Below the pieces are notes generated by a model. The model searched no databases. It saw nothing but the letters and a program-made list of their open reading frames with translations, and was not told where the DNA came from. A DNA stretch of 64,000 nt from Pelodera strongyloides (lineage: Eukaryota; Nematoda; Chromadorea; Rhabditida; Rhabditidae), in the NCBI GenBank assembly GCA_036852015.1, contig JAANDG010000019.1, positions 1 through 64,000 on the forward strand. Reading direction: 5' to 3'. Shown here piece after piece: positions 33,689 to 44,162 of this stretch. Position 1 is the stretch's first letter. Each line of letters starts with the position of its first letter. A program made the translations under genes and the position numbers.

Positions 33689-34213
33689 CAAAACTAGTGC
33701 TGGATCTCCAGTTTGTCCGGAAACAGGTACCTCCAGAAAAATACTAGCTATTAGCTTTAGCTAATAAGAGATTATGTTTTCCAACGAAAGGTACTTATTT
33801 TCGCCGCGGCGCGCAGTGTCAATTGTAAATATTAATTGGCTAGGCGGGTCTTCATTTTTTTCGGGGCGTTTCTACTAGTTTATAAAAATGGGAATAATGG
33901 GAAGTTAAGGTACTGTAGGCACGTGCCGAGCCTTTAGGACTCCCGAGGTATAGAATAAGACAAGTCTCAATTCTTATCTTTATTCAAAACACCGACGTTT
34001 CGGCATAAGCCATTATCAAGGTGTAACCTGCAATTACACAAATAACTAACTATTAACAAAACATACATAAACGACACCAAATTTGCATACACAATAAAAC
34101 ATTTAACTGTCGAACTCATTAAAAAGTGAAACATGAAACATGGATATGAGGCAGATAAAACGTTGACAAGGATGACAAATCGACGCTCACAAACTACAAA
34201 GTACAGCACAACA

Positions 34214-35356
34214 TCACAATCTAGGCAATTGCAACACCCTTTGCGGGGTCGGGAGAGAGAGTGTGAGAGGATTGAGAGAGATAGGACGAGCAGAGGAAGA
34301 TGTAGAGCGCTCAAACTTCTTGTTCAGTGACGGCTGATTCTCCCTAATAGAGATTGCCTCCTGTATCAGAAGTCTTCGGGGATGACTCTCCCGGTGAAGA
34401 ATAGATACAGAGAAGCTGAATTCACCATCAAAGTCCCGGTGTGATTCAGCAAAGTGAAGATCTAGCATTTTACCCCTAGCTTTGTGCTGAGAAACCCGCT
34501 CTTTAAGCGGTTGAGTAGTCTGGCCTATGTAGAATTCCTCGCACAGATTACATGTTATCTTATAGACTACGCACCTCGCAACGCAGTCCCCCAGGGAATT
34601 ATTAATGCAAATATGACAAGGTACTGTCTTGGCCCAGCACTTCTTGTCATAGAACCTGTTTTTGACTAACAACTCTCTGAGAGTTGGCGGAGGTTTTTCC
34701 GCTACAGTGAGACCTAAACTAGGGTGTTTTCTCACTGTGGCCTTAATGAAGTCAGTGAACTGATCACTAACGAACGGTATGGTGAGGACCGTTCCTACAC
34801 GTCTGGGACTGGACATATTATTTCGGCGCTGAGGCAACCGAGCTTGCAAATTGTTTGCGTTTGATGAGTACCCGTTTTGGGTGCAAATTTTCTTTGCAAG
34901 CCTGATTGACTCAGTTTGGTAACATTGGGTGGAAACTAAAGCAGCAGTTTTCACGGTATTTCTAGCTACCTGCTGTTTTAGGGCAATAGGGTGCGCCGAG
35001 GTACAGTGTACCAGAATATTTTTGTTAGTTGGCTTACGGTACCACTTGGTCACAAAACGACCGCCATGGAATGAAACCAACATGTTAAGGAATGGGACAA
35101 AATGGTCCTCACCAGGGGGCTCGCGGGTGAATTTGATGTTTTCAGTCGCTGAATTCAGCTCCCTAAACAACGAATCCATGCTATCCTGCGAGTCAGCCAC
35201 GACGAAACAATCGTCGATGTACCTAGAGTAGAACCTAATACCTACGCTAGTACTTGAAGACTCAATGTGATGCATTGCACAAATGGCCAAGGTAGGCGCT
35301 AGCCTGTTTCCCATACAGAGGCCCCTGACTTGCCGGTAATATTTCTTGTTCCACAT
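34214..35356 (-). CDS. PLE reverse transcriptase/GIY-YIG endonuclease, left copy (5'-truncated)
   Basis: This 380-codon frame starts inside the palm domain. GNRLAP and RYIDDCF are present, the latter holding the catalytic Asp pair, but the fingers and the first catalytic Asp (motif A) are missing. The thumb region (KWYRKPTNKN) follows at about residues 105-125. A linker and a GIY-YIG nuclease domain come next: VYKITCNLCEEFYIGQTT at about 265-285, then Arg and His residues (ERVSQH), a conserved Glu (LIQEAISI), and a basic Ser-rich tail. The combination of RT with a C-terminal GIY-YIG domain is diagnostic of Penelope-like elements. The copy cannot be autonomous. Confidence 0.85.
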   Translation of the reverse strand: MWNKKYYRQVRGLCMGNRLAPTLAICAMHHIESSSTSVGIRFYSRYIDDCFVVADSQDSMDSLFRELNSATENIKFTREPPGEDHFVPFLNMLVSFHGGRFVTKWYRKPTNKNILVHCTSAHPIALKQQVARNTVKTAALVSTQCYQTESIRLAKKICTQNGYSSNANNLQARLPQRRNNMSSPRRVGTVLTIPFVSDQFTDFIKATVRKHPSLGLTVAEKPPPTLRELLVKNRFYDKKCWAKTVPCHICINNSLGDCVARCVVYKITCNLCEEFYIGQTTQPLKERVSQHKARGKMLDLHFAESHRDFDGEFSFSVSILHRESHPRRLLIQEAISIRENQPSLNKKFERSTSSSARPISLNPLTLSLPTPQRVLQLPRL

Positions 35357-35395
35357 AAATGTTGAACAAGAAAGGGAAACAGGCTAGCGCCTACC

Positions 35396-36472
35396 TTGGC
35401 CATTTGTGCAATGCATCACATTGAGTCTTCAAGTACTAGCGTAGGTATTAGGTTCTACTCTAGGTACATCGACGATTGTTTCGTCGTGGCTGACTCGCAG
35501 GATAGCATGGATTCGTTGTTTAGGGAGCTGAATTCAGCGACTGAAAACATCAAATTCACCCGCGAGCCCCCTGGTGAGGACCATTTTGTCCCATTCCTTA
35601 ACATGTTGGTTTCATTCCATGGCGGTCGTTTTGTGACCAAGTGGTACAGTAAGCCAACTAACAAAAATATTCTGGTACACTGTACCTCGGCGCACCCTAT
35701 TGCCCTAAAACAGCAGGTAGCTAGAAATACCGTGAAAACTGCTGCTTTAGTTTCCACCCAATGTTACCAAACTGAGTCAATCAGGCTTGCAAAGAAAATT
35801 TGCACCCAAAACGGGTACTCATCAAACGCAAACAATTTGCAAGCTCGGTTGCCTCAGCGCCGAAATAATATGTCCAGTCCCAGACGTGTAGGAACGGTCC
35901 TCACCATACCGTTCGTTAGTGATCAGTTCACTGACTTCATTAAGGCCACAGTGAGAAAACACCCTAGTTTAGGTCTCACTGTAGCGGAAAAACCTCCGCC
36001 AACTCTCAGAGAGTTGTTAGTCAAAAACAGGTTCTATGACAAGAAGTGCTGGGCCAAGACAGTACCTTGTCATATTTGCATTAATAATTCCCTGGGGGAC
36101 TGCGTTGCGAGGTGCGTAGTCTATAAGATAACATGTAATCTGTGCGAGGAATTCTACATAGGCCAGACTACTCAACCGCTTAAAGAGCGGGTTTCTCAGC
36201 ACAAAGCTAGGGGTAAAATGCTAGATCTTCACTTTGCTGAATCACACCGGGACTTTGATGGTGAATTCAGCTTCTCTGTATCTATTCTTCACCGGGAGAG
36301 TCATCCCCGAAGACTTCTGATACAGGAGGCAATCTCTATTAGGGAGAATCAGCCGTCACTGAACAAGAAGTTTGAGCGCTCTACATCTTCCTCTGCTCGT
36401 CCTATCTCTCTCAATCCTCTCACACTCTCTCTCCCGACCCCGCAAAGGGTGTTGCAATTGCCTAGATTGTGA
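35396..36472 (+). CDS. PLE reverse transcriptase/GIY-YIG endonuclease, right copy (5'-truncated)
   Basis: This is the mirror copy of the minus-strand frame at 34214-35356 and is nearly identical over 358 codons. A deletion of about 29 bases just upstream removes the in-frame GNRL/LAP context, so the first available ATG is within the AICAMHHIE segment. RYIDD, the thumb segment and the complete GIY-YIG domain are retained, and the frame is intact to its stop. The sequence after the stop matches the left copy through to the arm end at 36780. It is a non-autonomous fragment. Confidence 0.82.
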   Translation: MAICAMHHIESSSTSVGIRFYSRYIDDCFVVADSQDSMDSLFRELNSATENIKFTREPPGEDHFVPFLNMLVSFHGGRFVTKWYSKPTNKNILVHCTSAHPIALKQQVARNTVKTAALVSTQCYQTESIRLAKKICTQNGYSSNANNLQARLPQRRNNMSSPRRVGTVLTIPFVSDQFTDFIKATVRKHPSLGLTVAEKPPPTLRELLVKNRFYDKKCWAKTVPCHICINNSLGDCVARCVVYKITCNLCEEFYIGQTTQPLKERVSQHKARGKMLDLHFAESHRDFDGEFSFSVSILHRESHPRRLLIQEAISIRENQPSLNKKFERSTSSSARPISLNPLTLSLPTPQRVLQLPRL

Positions 36473-36829
36473 TGTTGTGCTGTACTTTGTAGTTTGTGAG
36501 CGTCGATTTGTCATCCTTGTCAACGTTTTATCTGCCTCATATCCATGTTTCATGTTTCACTTTTTAATGAGTTCGACAGTTAAATGTTTTATTGTGTATG
36601 CAAATTTGGTGTCGTTTATGTATGTTTTGTTAATAGTTAGTTATTTGTGTAATTGCAGGTTACACCTTGATAATGGCTTATGCCGAAACGTCGGTGTTTT
36701 GAATAAAGATAAGAATTGAGACTTGTCTTATTCTATACCTCGGGAGTCCTAAAGGCTCGGCACGTGCCTACAGTACCTTATCATAACGGACGTCCCCATG
36801 AAGAGAGAAACGTTTATTAATGGGAAGTT

Positions 36830-37560
36830 GTTCCTCTGCCATTTTCCTTCTCTTTCTCCAAAAAAAAAGATTCTCCAATAAGTACTTTATTAATGAAATT
36901 CCTCATAATTTATTGATCGTTTTTGAGTTTGTTAGTACCAAGTTTTCTTAATGTTGTCGAATTCTGAAAAGAAATAGTATGAACAAAATCACTGATGCTT
37001 ACGGCATAAACTCTGTTAGGCTGTTAGGTACGATCAGGGTGGATGTTTCCTCATTAATACTATTATATATTATATATATATATATATATATAATATATAT
37101 ATATATATACCTATATATATTATATATATATTTATTTATGGAACCTCCTTCCGGAGAGGACCCAAGACTACCTCTACTCAAGAAAGGCAATATATGGCTT
37201 GATAGATAGTCCGACCATGCTCCGTAACATATGGAACAACCTAACAGCAGTCTACTTGGACGACCAGCGGTACGTGTTTGCACAGTGACACAGTAAATAC
37301 ATAGTTCAATAAAAAGTAATACGAATGTTTGGCTATAGTGGTGTTATGCCACAGTGTGAACCGCACTACATATTCTCGTTGTGTTATGCCACCGTGTAAT
37401 TATAGCTCGGATTGTCTGATTATGTTTTGCAATCTTGCGGATTGTCCTATTTTTCTGATCTTGCATGCACTTGCTATGCGACTGCTTTGTAACAAAAAAA
37501 ATTATCGCTTGCCTCTTATAAATACTCGAATTGATTCGTTGTGATTAACTGGGATCTGGC
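36830..37560. other. No gene; AT microsatellite
   Basis: I see no supported gene. An (AT)n tract with short interruptions occupies about 37062-37132. Flanking frames on both strands of Ile/Tyr repeats come from this microsatellite. Confidence 0.55.
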
Positions 37561-37735
37561 GGTGCCGAAAGTGAAGCGGACTGCTGAGTGGACGAAGAAC
37601 GAACACTCTCTTGCGGGGGAGCGCCCGAAAGAGATACTTGGATGGTTTCGGACGTTGGAGCGGTCACAGACCCCACAATCGACGGGGGATTCGGGGTAGT
37701 GGCTGGAGTATTATATGTGGAACCGTCTCTGCAGC
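37556..37735 (-). CDS. Possible terminal exon of an unidentified gene
   Basis: On the minus strand a CTGCAG acceptor-like site is followed by about 60 open codons rich in Ser, Thr and Pro, ending at a TAA (about 37556). No family is recognised, no upstream exon in matching phase was found, and the low complexity weakens the case. A short plus-strand frame overlaps it. This is recorded only as a candidate. Confidence 0.2.
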
Positions 37736-37804
37736 AAAGGTTGATTTAGTTTGTGTAGAATGCGTATGCCAGTTTCCGATGTTGTCATGCTAACTTGGCT
37801 GAAT

Positions 37805-37988
37805 TTAAAGCGAAATACCAGCCGGTTTTTGAAACGTATCTCAAATATCAGCAATCTTATGCAGTTATGCTAAAAGGGGTATAGGGGGGGGCTATTTTTC
37901 ATTCAAATTTATGATCATTTGCATATGAAAGACAGGAAAGCAGGGAGTACTCGATGCGTTTCAAAAACCGGCCGGTATTTCGCTTTAA
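37805..37988. mobile_element. TTAA-bounded MITE (TTAAAGCGAAATACC type), copy 1
   Basis: TTAA lies at both ends and the inverted ends AAAGCGAAATACCAGCCGG / CCGGCCGGTATTTCGCTTT continue into a TTTTTGAAACG word. Relatives occur at 47589, 52209, 59073 and 59572. Confidence 0.8.
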
Positions 37989-37998
37989 GTCCACAGTG

Positions 37999-38356
37999 TT
38001 AAAGGGAATGTCAAGCCGGTTTTGCATGTTGGGCCCAAAAAAAGCTTGGTTTTGAAGGTAAGGAAAAGAAAAACAATTTCAAACCCCTCCAAAAAACTCC
38101 TTCAGTATGGGATTCGAGTCGTGTGGACAGAGCTAAGCCAAATCGCTGTCCACAAGACGGTTTGTATTACCGGTTCGCCGCAACGCACCCGTTTGCGCGC
38201 GTTGCGGCGGGTTTTGTTCACGTTTATGACAAAATCTCAAATATTTTATTCTGGCCCCATTTTTATGGGTTTACTATATTGGGCGCCTTTCGAGATTACT
38301 TAGTCTGCGCCAGGAGGTGACTTTCTGAGCAGAATCCCCATTGAAATGCCCTTTAA
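37999..38356. mobile_element. TTAA-bounded repeat (TTAAAGGGAATGTC type)
   Basis: The segment begins TTAAAGGGAATGTCAAGCC and ends ATTGAAATGCCCTTTAA, so it has short imperfect inverted ends with TTAA borders. The interior carries a GC-rich block (GCGCGCGTTGCGGCGGG near 38195) and no credible gene. It lies only 11 bases after the neighbouring MITE. Confidence 0.5.
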
Positions 38357-38390
38357 CATTAAAAAACCAAACAATTAATCAACTGCAATA

Positions 38391-38418
38391 GGGGGGGGGG
38401 GGGGGGGGGGGGGGGGGT

Positions 38419-38450
<32 letters not shown>
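38391..38450. repeat. Poly(G) tract, about 58 bases
   Basis: A nearly pure G run is interrupted by single T residues. It is a strong G-quadruplex candidate and also a spot where assembly length is unreliable. Confidence 0.85.
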
Positions 38451-38590
38451 GGAATTGCACTCAACATAAAATCGAACATACACATAATCAATCACACAAT
38501 CTTCAACCAAACTGTTATTTTTCTTTATACATAGTTATTTTCTCTCTCTCTCTCTCTTGTGTGCATTCTCATTTTCATTTATTTTTTTTC

Positions 38591-39474
38591 CTATCGCTCA
38601 AAGCTGTGGTCATCGTACTGATGAGACCCAACTACAGCAAAATCCTCGTATTGATCAGGGTCGAAACGGGGTTATCATGTTAAAGAACATGATACACTTT
38701 ATCTCTCAATACTCTCATTTATACTTTTCCTTATATTACTGTAACTCTATTTACTTCTTTTTTAAATTAAGCAACTAAGCATAGGTCGATAATGGATAAT
38801 AACTTTATCTCAAATCTCAAGTAGCGTTGTTCCTCACTTTTCTGCCGATATTTGCTTACTGCAACAGCTTGGTGTCTTCTTTTCTTCAAATGACTCCCAA
38901 ATTTGTTGGAGATTTTTGGAGAAAACTTGGAAGATTTCGGGATCGGCTTTCAGAGTCACGGTGTCCATCTAAACAAGTTAATATCTCAATTGTGGCGGAA
39001 TTAGTTACTGAATGTTTACACAGTGGGCTTGTGATGCTTACAGACACACTATTTATTCGGTAATATCATACCAGGTCCTCATTGGCTCCAACAATCTTAT
39101 TGGCTTCAAAGCGAAAGAGCTTGTGGTTGACGTGCTCAATCACGTAGGCAGAATGAAGGTGCCAGACATTGAGTTTTGACTCACAGCTTGGTGAACGCTT
39201 CTGATGCCAGATCTAGGCAGATTTTCTGATCAATCCGGTTGAATTACTCCAAACTTACCAGCAACTAAATCAGAATGCAATTCCTCGATGATTGGATAAT
39301 GTATTGTTTGACTGATTCCAAATTCCAAGAGAAACGTAGTCTTGCTAAGTGTGAGCTATATCTAACCTGGAGCTCGGCCAACTCTCCAAGCGTGGCCTGA
39401 TCCACGAGGAGGAACAGATCCGAGTGACCCCTCTGGAACTTTCTTCGGTGCGAAATCGAGCACTTTAGCCGCAT
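38591..39474 (-). CDS. Small four-exon gene, possible ubiquitin-like fold
   Basis: The minus-strand model has exons 39367-39474, 39072-39200, 38860-38968 and 38591-38631. Donors are GTTAGA, GTATGA and GTAAGC; acceptors are ATCAG, GTTTAG and GCTGTAG; every phase joins, giving about 128 residues. The first exon (LKCSISHRRK...DLFLLVDQATLGELAEL) resembles the N-terminal beta-hairpin and helix of ubiquitin-like proteins such as elongin B, but the second exon does not continue that family convincingly. If the second intron is not spliced, a stop at 39066 gives an 80-residue product. An AATAAA follows the last exon. I do not recognise the gene; the phase consistency is the main support. Confidence 0.42.
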
Positions 39475-41349
39475 TCGATCCGATTTATTTCCCGCCTTGT
39501 CGGTTAACTACAATGTGGTACCAGTCACTTTGTACCTAATTGACCCTGCCCGATGGACCGATCGATGTGTCTGTGTAAAGTTGAAGCTGTATATGGAATC
39601 TATGACCGCTCTCTGCCTCTGCCTCTCTTACTGCCCCCCCTCCCTCTCTCTTTCCCCTCCCATCTTTGTCACCGTTGGAAAACTTGGTCTTCATCATCAT
39701 AGGAGGCTTTTTTCTCAAAACAAAAGGCTAAGGCTACAGAATATAATAGGACAACAGTTAAACACTCTGAAAGTCAACCTGAACAAAAACATTGGCCCTT
39801 GTTGCGGCCTCCTCTGTGGCCGCTGTACGGATGACCACAGAGTAAGATGTGACCACTGGCTCCTCCTAGAAATAAAGAGTGAGCTCAGTTTTTTCCTTAT
39901 AAATCTTTAAAACCAAGATCACTAGCAGAGCAAGTGTGCAAAAGACTCAATAATGAAGCAGCAACTCACCATTTACGGCCGTGATCATATGAATTAGCAT
40001 TTTTTTGAACAAAGTAAATGACTTTCGGAATAGTACCGGTACGTTTCGTTTCTCAGTGGCAAACTACGATCTTTCACAAACCATTAAAAAACGGTTCATA
40101 TCCCTTTTCCCAGTAAAATAGATGTATATACACATTTTGGTCGGATCGATCGTCCACTGCACGCGACCTTTGACTCATCATGAAAAAATATTACACCCTT
40201 TTTCTCTGGGACCTTTTAATCAGAACACAGTTTCCAGTTACATCTTTATATGATTTTTCACGAAAAATTGTATATCCTTCAAACCATAACTATGTGTTGA
40301 TACATTTTCCATAAGTTCAATGACTATTATTCATCATTATTTTGTTTGTTTGACAAATCGCTGACTGAAAAAAACTGTGTGCACACACTCGTAATAGTTA
40401 TGTTGCATTTCAACATTTTAAGCATTTCCTAATTCCACTCCGTGAATGTGTATAAATTTAAATTATCCAGTGGAAATTATATCCGTTTAATTTTCCATGT
40501 AACATTGTTTTTTTTTTAATTTTCGTTAGATTCATTGGTGTTTTGAAGGAAAGTTCCCACCTATTCCGTTGTGATGTAGATTTTCTCCTTATGCGTTTTT
40601 TTTCTAAAAACACCTTTTTACAAACCTGCTAAAAGGAAGCGAGTTTTCCCAATGTTAGTTTTTTTAGGTCATTTTTAAAAAAATTTTTACGGTTGGTGCC
40701 CGAAAGTTCTCTGTAGATAATATTTTTTAGCTAATTGTAAGTAAACCATGGTATTTTTCCGTTCGTTTTCCTGGATTCTATCAATAACTGTCTGTGTCAA
40801 TCAATATTTTAAGTTTATGTTATGAGTGCTTTCTTTGAATTGAATGTGAAGACAAAGAGCTGGTAACTTGGGTTCGGACTGACTCAGCTACCGGACAAGA
40901 TAGCATGTGCGAGGTGGAGAGTGAAGTTTACAAATGTTAGAAAAGTTTGAAAGTGTTACGGACAAAGCACCCCCACCAACCGACAAGCTAGGAGGTATCT
41001 GTCTATATTGTTGATCGGGTGAGTTAGATAAGCATATAAACAAATGGGAAACAGATAACACTCCTACCATACGCTAAGTGTTGTCAGCTCAGTATTAAAG
41101 TTTATCGACGTTCACCACTTATATTCATGCTTTCGGTTTGCAAGTTGCTAACGCATCTATTTTAACGTGTTTGTGGATCTAGATGTTTTTTTTTCCAGAT
41201 TCTTTGACACGGTTTGTTTGTGCAGTGTATGTAACTTAATATGTAAGCAGTCAAAATGCGCAAAAAAAAACACGAAACTAGCGGTTCCATACCAGACATC
41301 CAGTAAATAGGCGACTGAATATATAAATTCGAATTTGCATGCCCTCAAC
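39475..41349. other. No gene recognised
   Basis: No convincing exons or family motifs were found on either strand. The sequence is AT-rich, with a pyrimidine-rich tract near 39600-39660. Confidence 0.35.
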
Positions 41350-41840
41350 GAAACTCAAGAGTTGCGGGCGGCAACAGTTTGGGGCTGTTTCCCTCAAAAT
41401 AATTTGATGCGCGCGGAAAAAGTTTTTTTTTTCACCGTCTCTGGTTGCCTTTTTGGTGCGGAAAACACCCCCAAACTGTTGCGGGAAACACCCCCAAAAC
41501 GCCGAAAAGGTGCGGAAACGGTGCGGGATAAGTAGCAACTGCAAAAAGAAAGCGTCGTGTTGGATTCGAACCCACACTCTTGTTCTCTAAACAGCGCCTT
41601 AGACCACTTGGCCACACAACACATGTGAGACCTATACTTGCCGAAAAATGTAGGTACATCAACTGCAGTTACGGCAGATCCTTCGAGCGCTTTCAAAAAA
41701 GTTGCCGAAAAGGTGCGGAAATGGTGCGTGGCGCAACTTGCGCGCCGAACCAAGAAAGGTGTTTCCCGCACCGGTTCGGCGCGCATTTTGCGCCGCATTT
41801 CTGTTCGGCGCGCATTTTGTTTCCCATTTCTTTGAAGGGG
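41350..41840. mobile_element. GAGTTGCG-ended repeat with internal tRNA-Leu-like sequence, copy B
   Basis: This is homologous, in inverted orientation, to 16539-17077. It has the same GAGTTGCGGGCGGC end preceded by CAACGAAAC, the same order of GTTTGGGGGTG, GGTGCGGAAACGG and GCGCGC words, and the same internal tRNA-like segment (41553-41624). Copy B is somewhat shorter. The two copies differ by many substitutions, so they are not recent duplicates. Confidence 0.7.
41553..41624 (-). tRNA. tRNA-Leu-like sequence (probable pseudogene) inside repeat copy B
   Basis: The minus strand shows the D-arm GGCCAAGTGGTCTAAGGCG and B box GGGTTCGAATCC. The anticodon region reads TTTAGAG, which would be UAG (Leu). 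The T-stem has one mismatch and the acceptor strands pair poorly, so a functional tRNA is doubtful. It lacks the nine extra anticodon-arm bases of copy A. Confidence 0.45.
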
Positions 41841-42793
41841 AATACACATTCTATTAATACAGCATAACTTCATAAAGGGATTACATATTCCCTTTAAATA
41901 TCCCCGAAGTTTTTTTTTTTGAGAAAAATATTCATTGTACTTCGTTTTCACGATATGTGATCGTCTCAAAGCTTATCTTTTTATTCGATCGATTCTACAA
42001 GGAGAAACTATGTAAACTAAGGAGAAACTCACGGCGTTGCGCTCTTTTAATGAGTATAATAAATATTCAAATATATATTCAAATAAACAATCATAAAACC
42101 TCTGTCTTTTGCGGAGTTGTACGCCGTTCTGCATTTCACTCAGTAATGACCTTATCCTATATAATGTAGTACCCCCGGCCCGGTGTTCTTCATGTGTTAT
42201 CAACTGTTTTGCGTTTGCCGCTAACAAGTATATTTTCGTTTAGAGTGACCTCTACTAATTTTGTGATTTGTTATTTACTACGCATATTTGCGAGATGGGG
42301 GGGGTATTCATATAGCTGAATTAATTTGGAGATAAATATGTAGCTAGTTTGATTGCACGTGAGAAAATCGCCGAGAAAATAATTATTTCCAAGGAAACAA
42401 CTGCCTTTTCTGATGAAACTCGACCAGAATAACGCCAAATTTGTCAAATTATAGTCTTCGAAATTCGAAACCACTAATCAGGGAATTTGTTTATAATTTA
42501 CTGAACGTTTATTAATATAATTCTACTTCTTTTCGAATGTTCTTAATTAGACTTATTGTAGTCGTACTGTATAAAAGCCGTTTTAATAATTAATTTTCAA
42601 ATCTTTGTCTTTAACTCCATTGACTTACATTATTTCCTAACACATTATAGTCTAGCTCGTTTAATAATTATGTATGTATATATTGTCTTGGACACATTAC
42701 ATTGATGTGGCAGTACAATATCGCCCACGTATATGGTTGATTTACAAAACTATGTAATATTTCTCTTATAATTAAAGCATTAAGTTTGTTAAT
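41841..42793. other. No gene recognised
   Basis: AT-rich sequence without a supported gene. A G8 run lies at about 42297. Confidence 0.4.
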
Positions 42794-43043
42794 GGGGTTT
42801 CCAAGTATGGCCGATTTTCCTTCCAAGTATCGAAAAAATTATCGTATCTTGGCACTACACGAGAATAGCTACAGGCAGTTTTTACGACCGATCGCGGCGG
42901 GACCATTTGTTCAACAAAAAAATAGCTTTGATGGCGGATTTTCTATAGTTCGGATGTGTCAAAATTACGGTGGATTGGCACACTATTTTGCAATTTATAC
43001 TAGAAAGTAAAATGCACGGTTTTTTGGCATACTTGGAAACCCC
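42794..43043. repeat. Foldback MITE, GGGGTTTCC family, copy 3
   Basis: Inverted ends GGGGTTTCCAAGTATGG and CATACTTGGAAACCCC enclose an interior homologous to 745-1002 in opposite orientation. Non-coding. Confidence 0.7.
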
Positions 43044-43209
43044 ATAATTGACGATAGCGTGAATGTTTAACCTTTAATCATGCACACCATTTTATTTTGT
43101 GTTATTTTTATAATAAATACATAAACTCAGCGGAATTGTGTATTCTTTTGTACGTGGATAAAGCCGTGTATGCTTATTATCTGCCTCTTTTCTGTTTATT
43201 CTGTCTCTA

Positions 43210-44162
43210 GTTGTTTGTTGGCGTGCTGCTGGAGGGATGCCGTCATTTTGAACAGATATTTTACAAAATCAGAGCTTCTTGCGACTCCCAGTATATGATT
43301 CAAAAACGTATTAAAGTGCTTTATTCGATCGGTTTCTGCTTACGCCATCATCAGGAACAACAAACATCCTGCAAAAATACGAAAATGTAGCTACAATTAT
43401 ACAAACAATTCTTAAGCCCTAGTATAATTCTAGACATGAAATAATACAACACAACATAAACATGAAATACATAACTAAGACTAAAACTAACCGGTAGGGA
43501 TCAGACGTGATTAAGTTGGGAGTTAATCAAACATAGCATAGGTGAACCAACTAATTAATGAGATGTGCAACCTGCAGTGGAAAAGACTACAAACTACAGG
43601 GTGGGGTGGCAGATTGGATTGGTTGACCATTGTCAGAGAGAGACTAATTAGTCAGGAAGAGGTAGAGAGAGGCTGAGAGGATTGAGAGTGATCTCCCGTT
43701 CATGGTTGGAGCCATTAATCTCCTGTTTCGTATTCAGACCCGGTTGCTTTTCCTTGATGGCCAAAGCTACCAGAATACGAAGTCTTCGGGGTTGAGATTC
43801 CCGGTGGAGTATCACAACAGAAATTGGAATAGGTTTTCTAGGGATATTTGGACATTCGGGGTGAATATCACCTATGCTATGTTTGATTAACTCCCAACTT
43901 AATCACGTCTGACCCCTACCGGTTAGTTTTAGTTTTAGTTATGTATTTCATGTTTGTGTTGTGTTGTATTATTTCATGTCTAGAATTATACTAGGTTTTA
44001 AAAATTCTGTTTGTATAATTGTAGCTACATTTTCTTATTTTTGCAGGATGTTTGTTGTTCCTGATGATGGCGTAAGCCGAAACCGGTCGAATAAAGCACT
44101 TTAATACGTGCTTTTGAATCATATACTGGGAGTCGCAAGAAGCTCTGATTTTGTAAAATATC
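43210..44162. mobile_element. Second inverted Penelope-like insertion (PLE2)
   Basis: A 13-bp target duplication, TATTCTGTCTCTA, lies at 43197-43209 and 44163-44175. Inverted arms of about 310 bases (43248-43565 and 43862-44162) carry the PLE 3' end. Between them, on the minus strand, is a relic of the GIY-YIG C-terminus (ILHRESQPRRL...NPLSLSLPLP, about 43630-43840), clearly related to PLE1 (ILHRESHPRRL...NPLTLSLP) but from another subfamily. A 38-base extension is present on the left side only. As in PLE1, the 3' ends point outward. No intact gene remains. Confidence 0.82.
44061..44088 (+). ncRNA. Hammerhead-ribozyme-like core in the PLE2 3' end
   Basis: CTGATGA, a GGC-GTAA-GCC stem, then GAAA, self-complementary CCGG and TC follow each other in the order of the hammerhead catalytic core. 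A15.1-U16.1 would pair and cleavage would fall after the C. Stem III (CCGG) has no loop, so only a dimeric form could fold, as described for PLE hammerheads. One extra U between CUGAUGA and stem II is irregular. Stem I was not verified. In PLE1 the homologous position (about 36668-36693) reads TTGATAA, which breaks the core. Confidence 0.4.

Larger units (their letters stand above)
33907..36817. mobile_element. Inverted pair of Penelope-like elements (PLE1) inside one target duplication
   Basis: A 12-bp direct repeat, TAATGGGAAGTT, flanks the whole block (33895-33906 and 36818-36829). Inside, a minus-strand PLE copy (33907 to about 35364) and a plus-strand copy (about 35365-36780) are near-perfect inverted repeats with their 3' ends facing outward. 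The right half lacks about 29 bases near the centre, and one visible coding difference is Arg versus Ser after TKWY. A 37-base extension (36781-36817) occurs on one side only. Both halves are 5'-truncated PLEs encoding reverse transcriptase (YIDD) plus GIY-YIG. A single target duplication means the palindrome integrated as one unit. Confidence 0.88.

Noticed and set aside
33907..36817. Assembly-artefact explanation for the PLE palindrome
   Set aside because: Not excluded, but the target duplication around the whole unit, the one-sided extension and the small internal differences argue for a real insertion.
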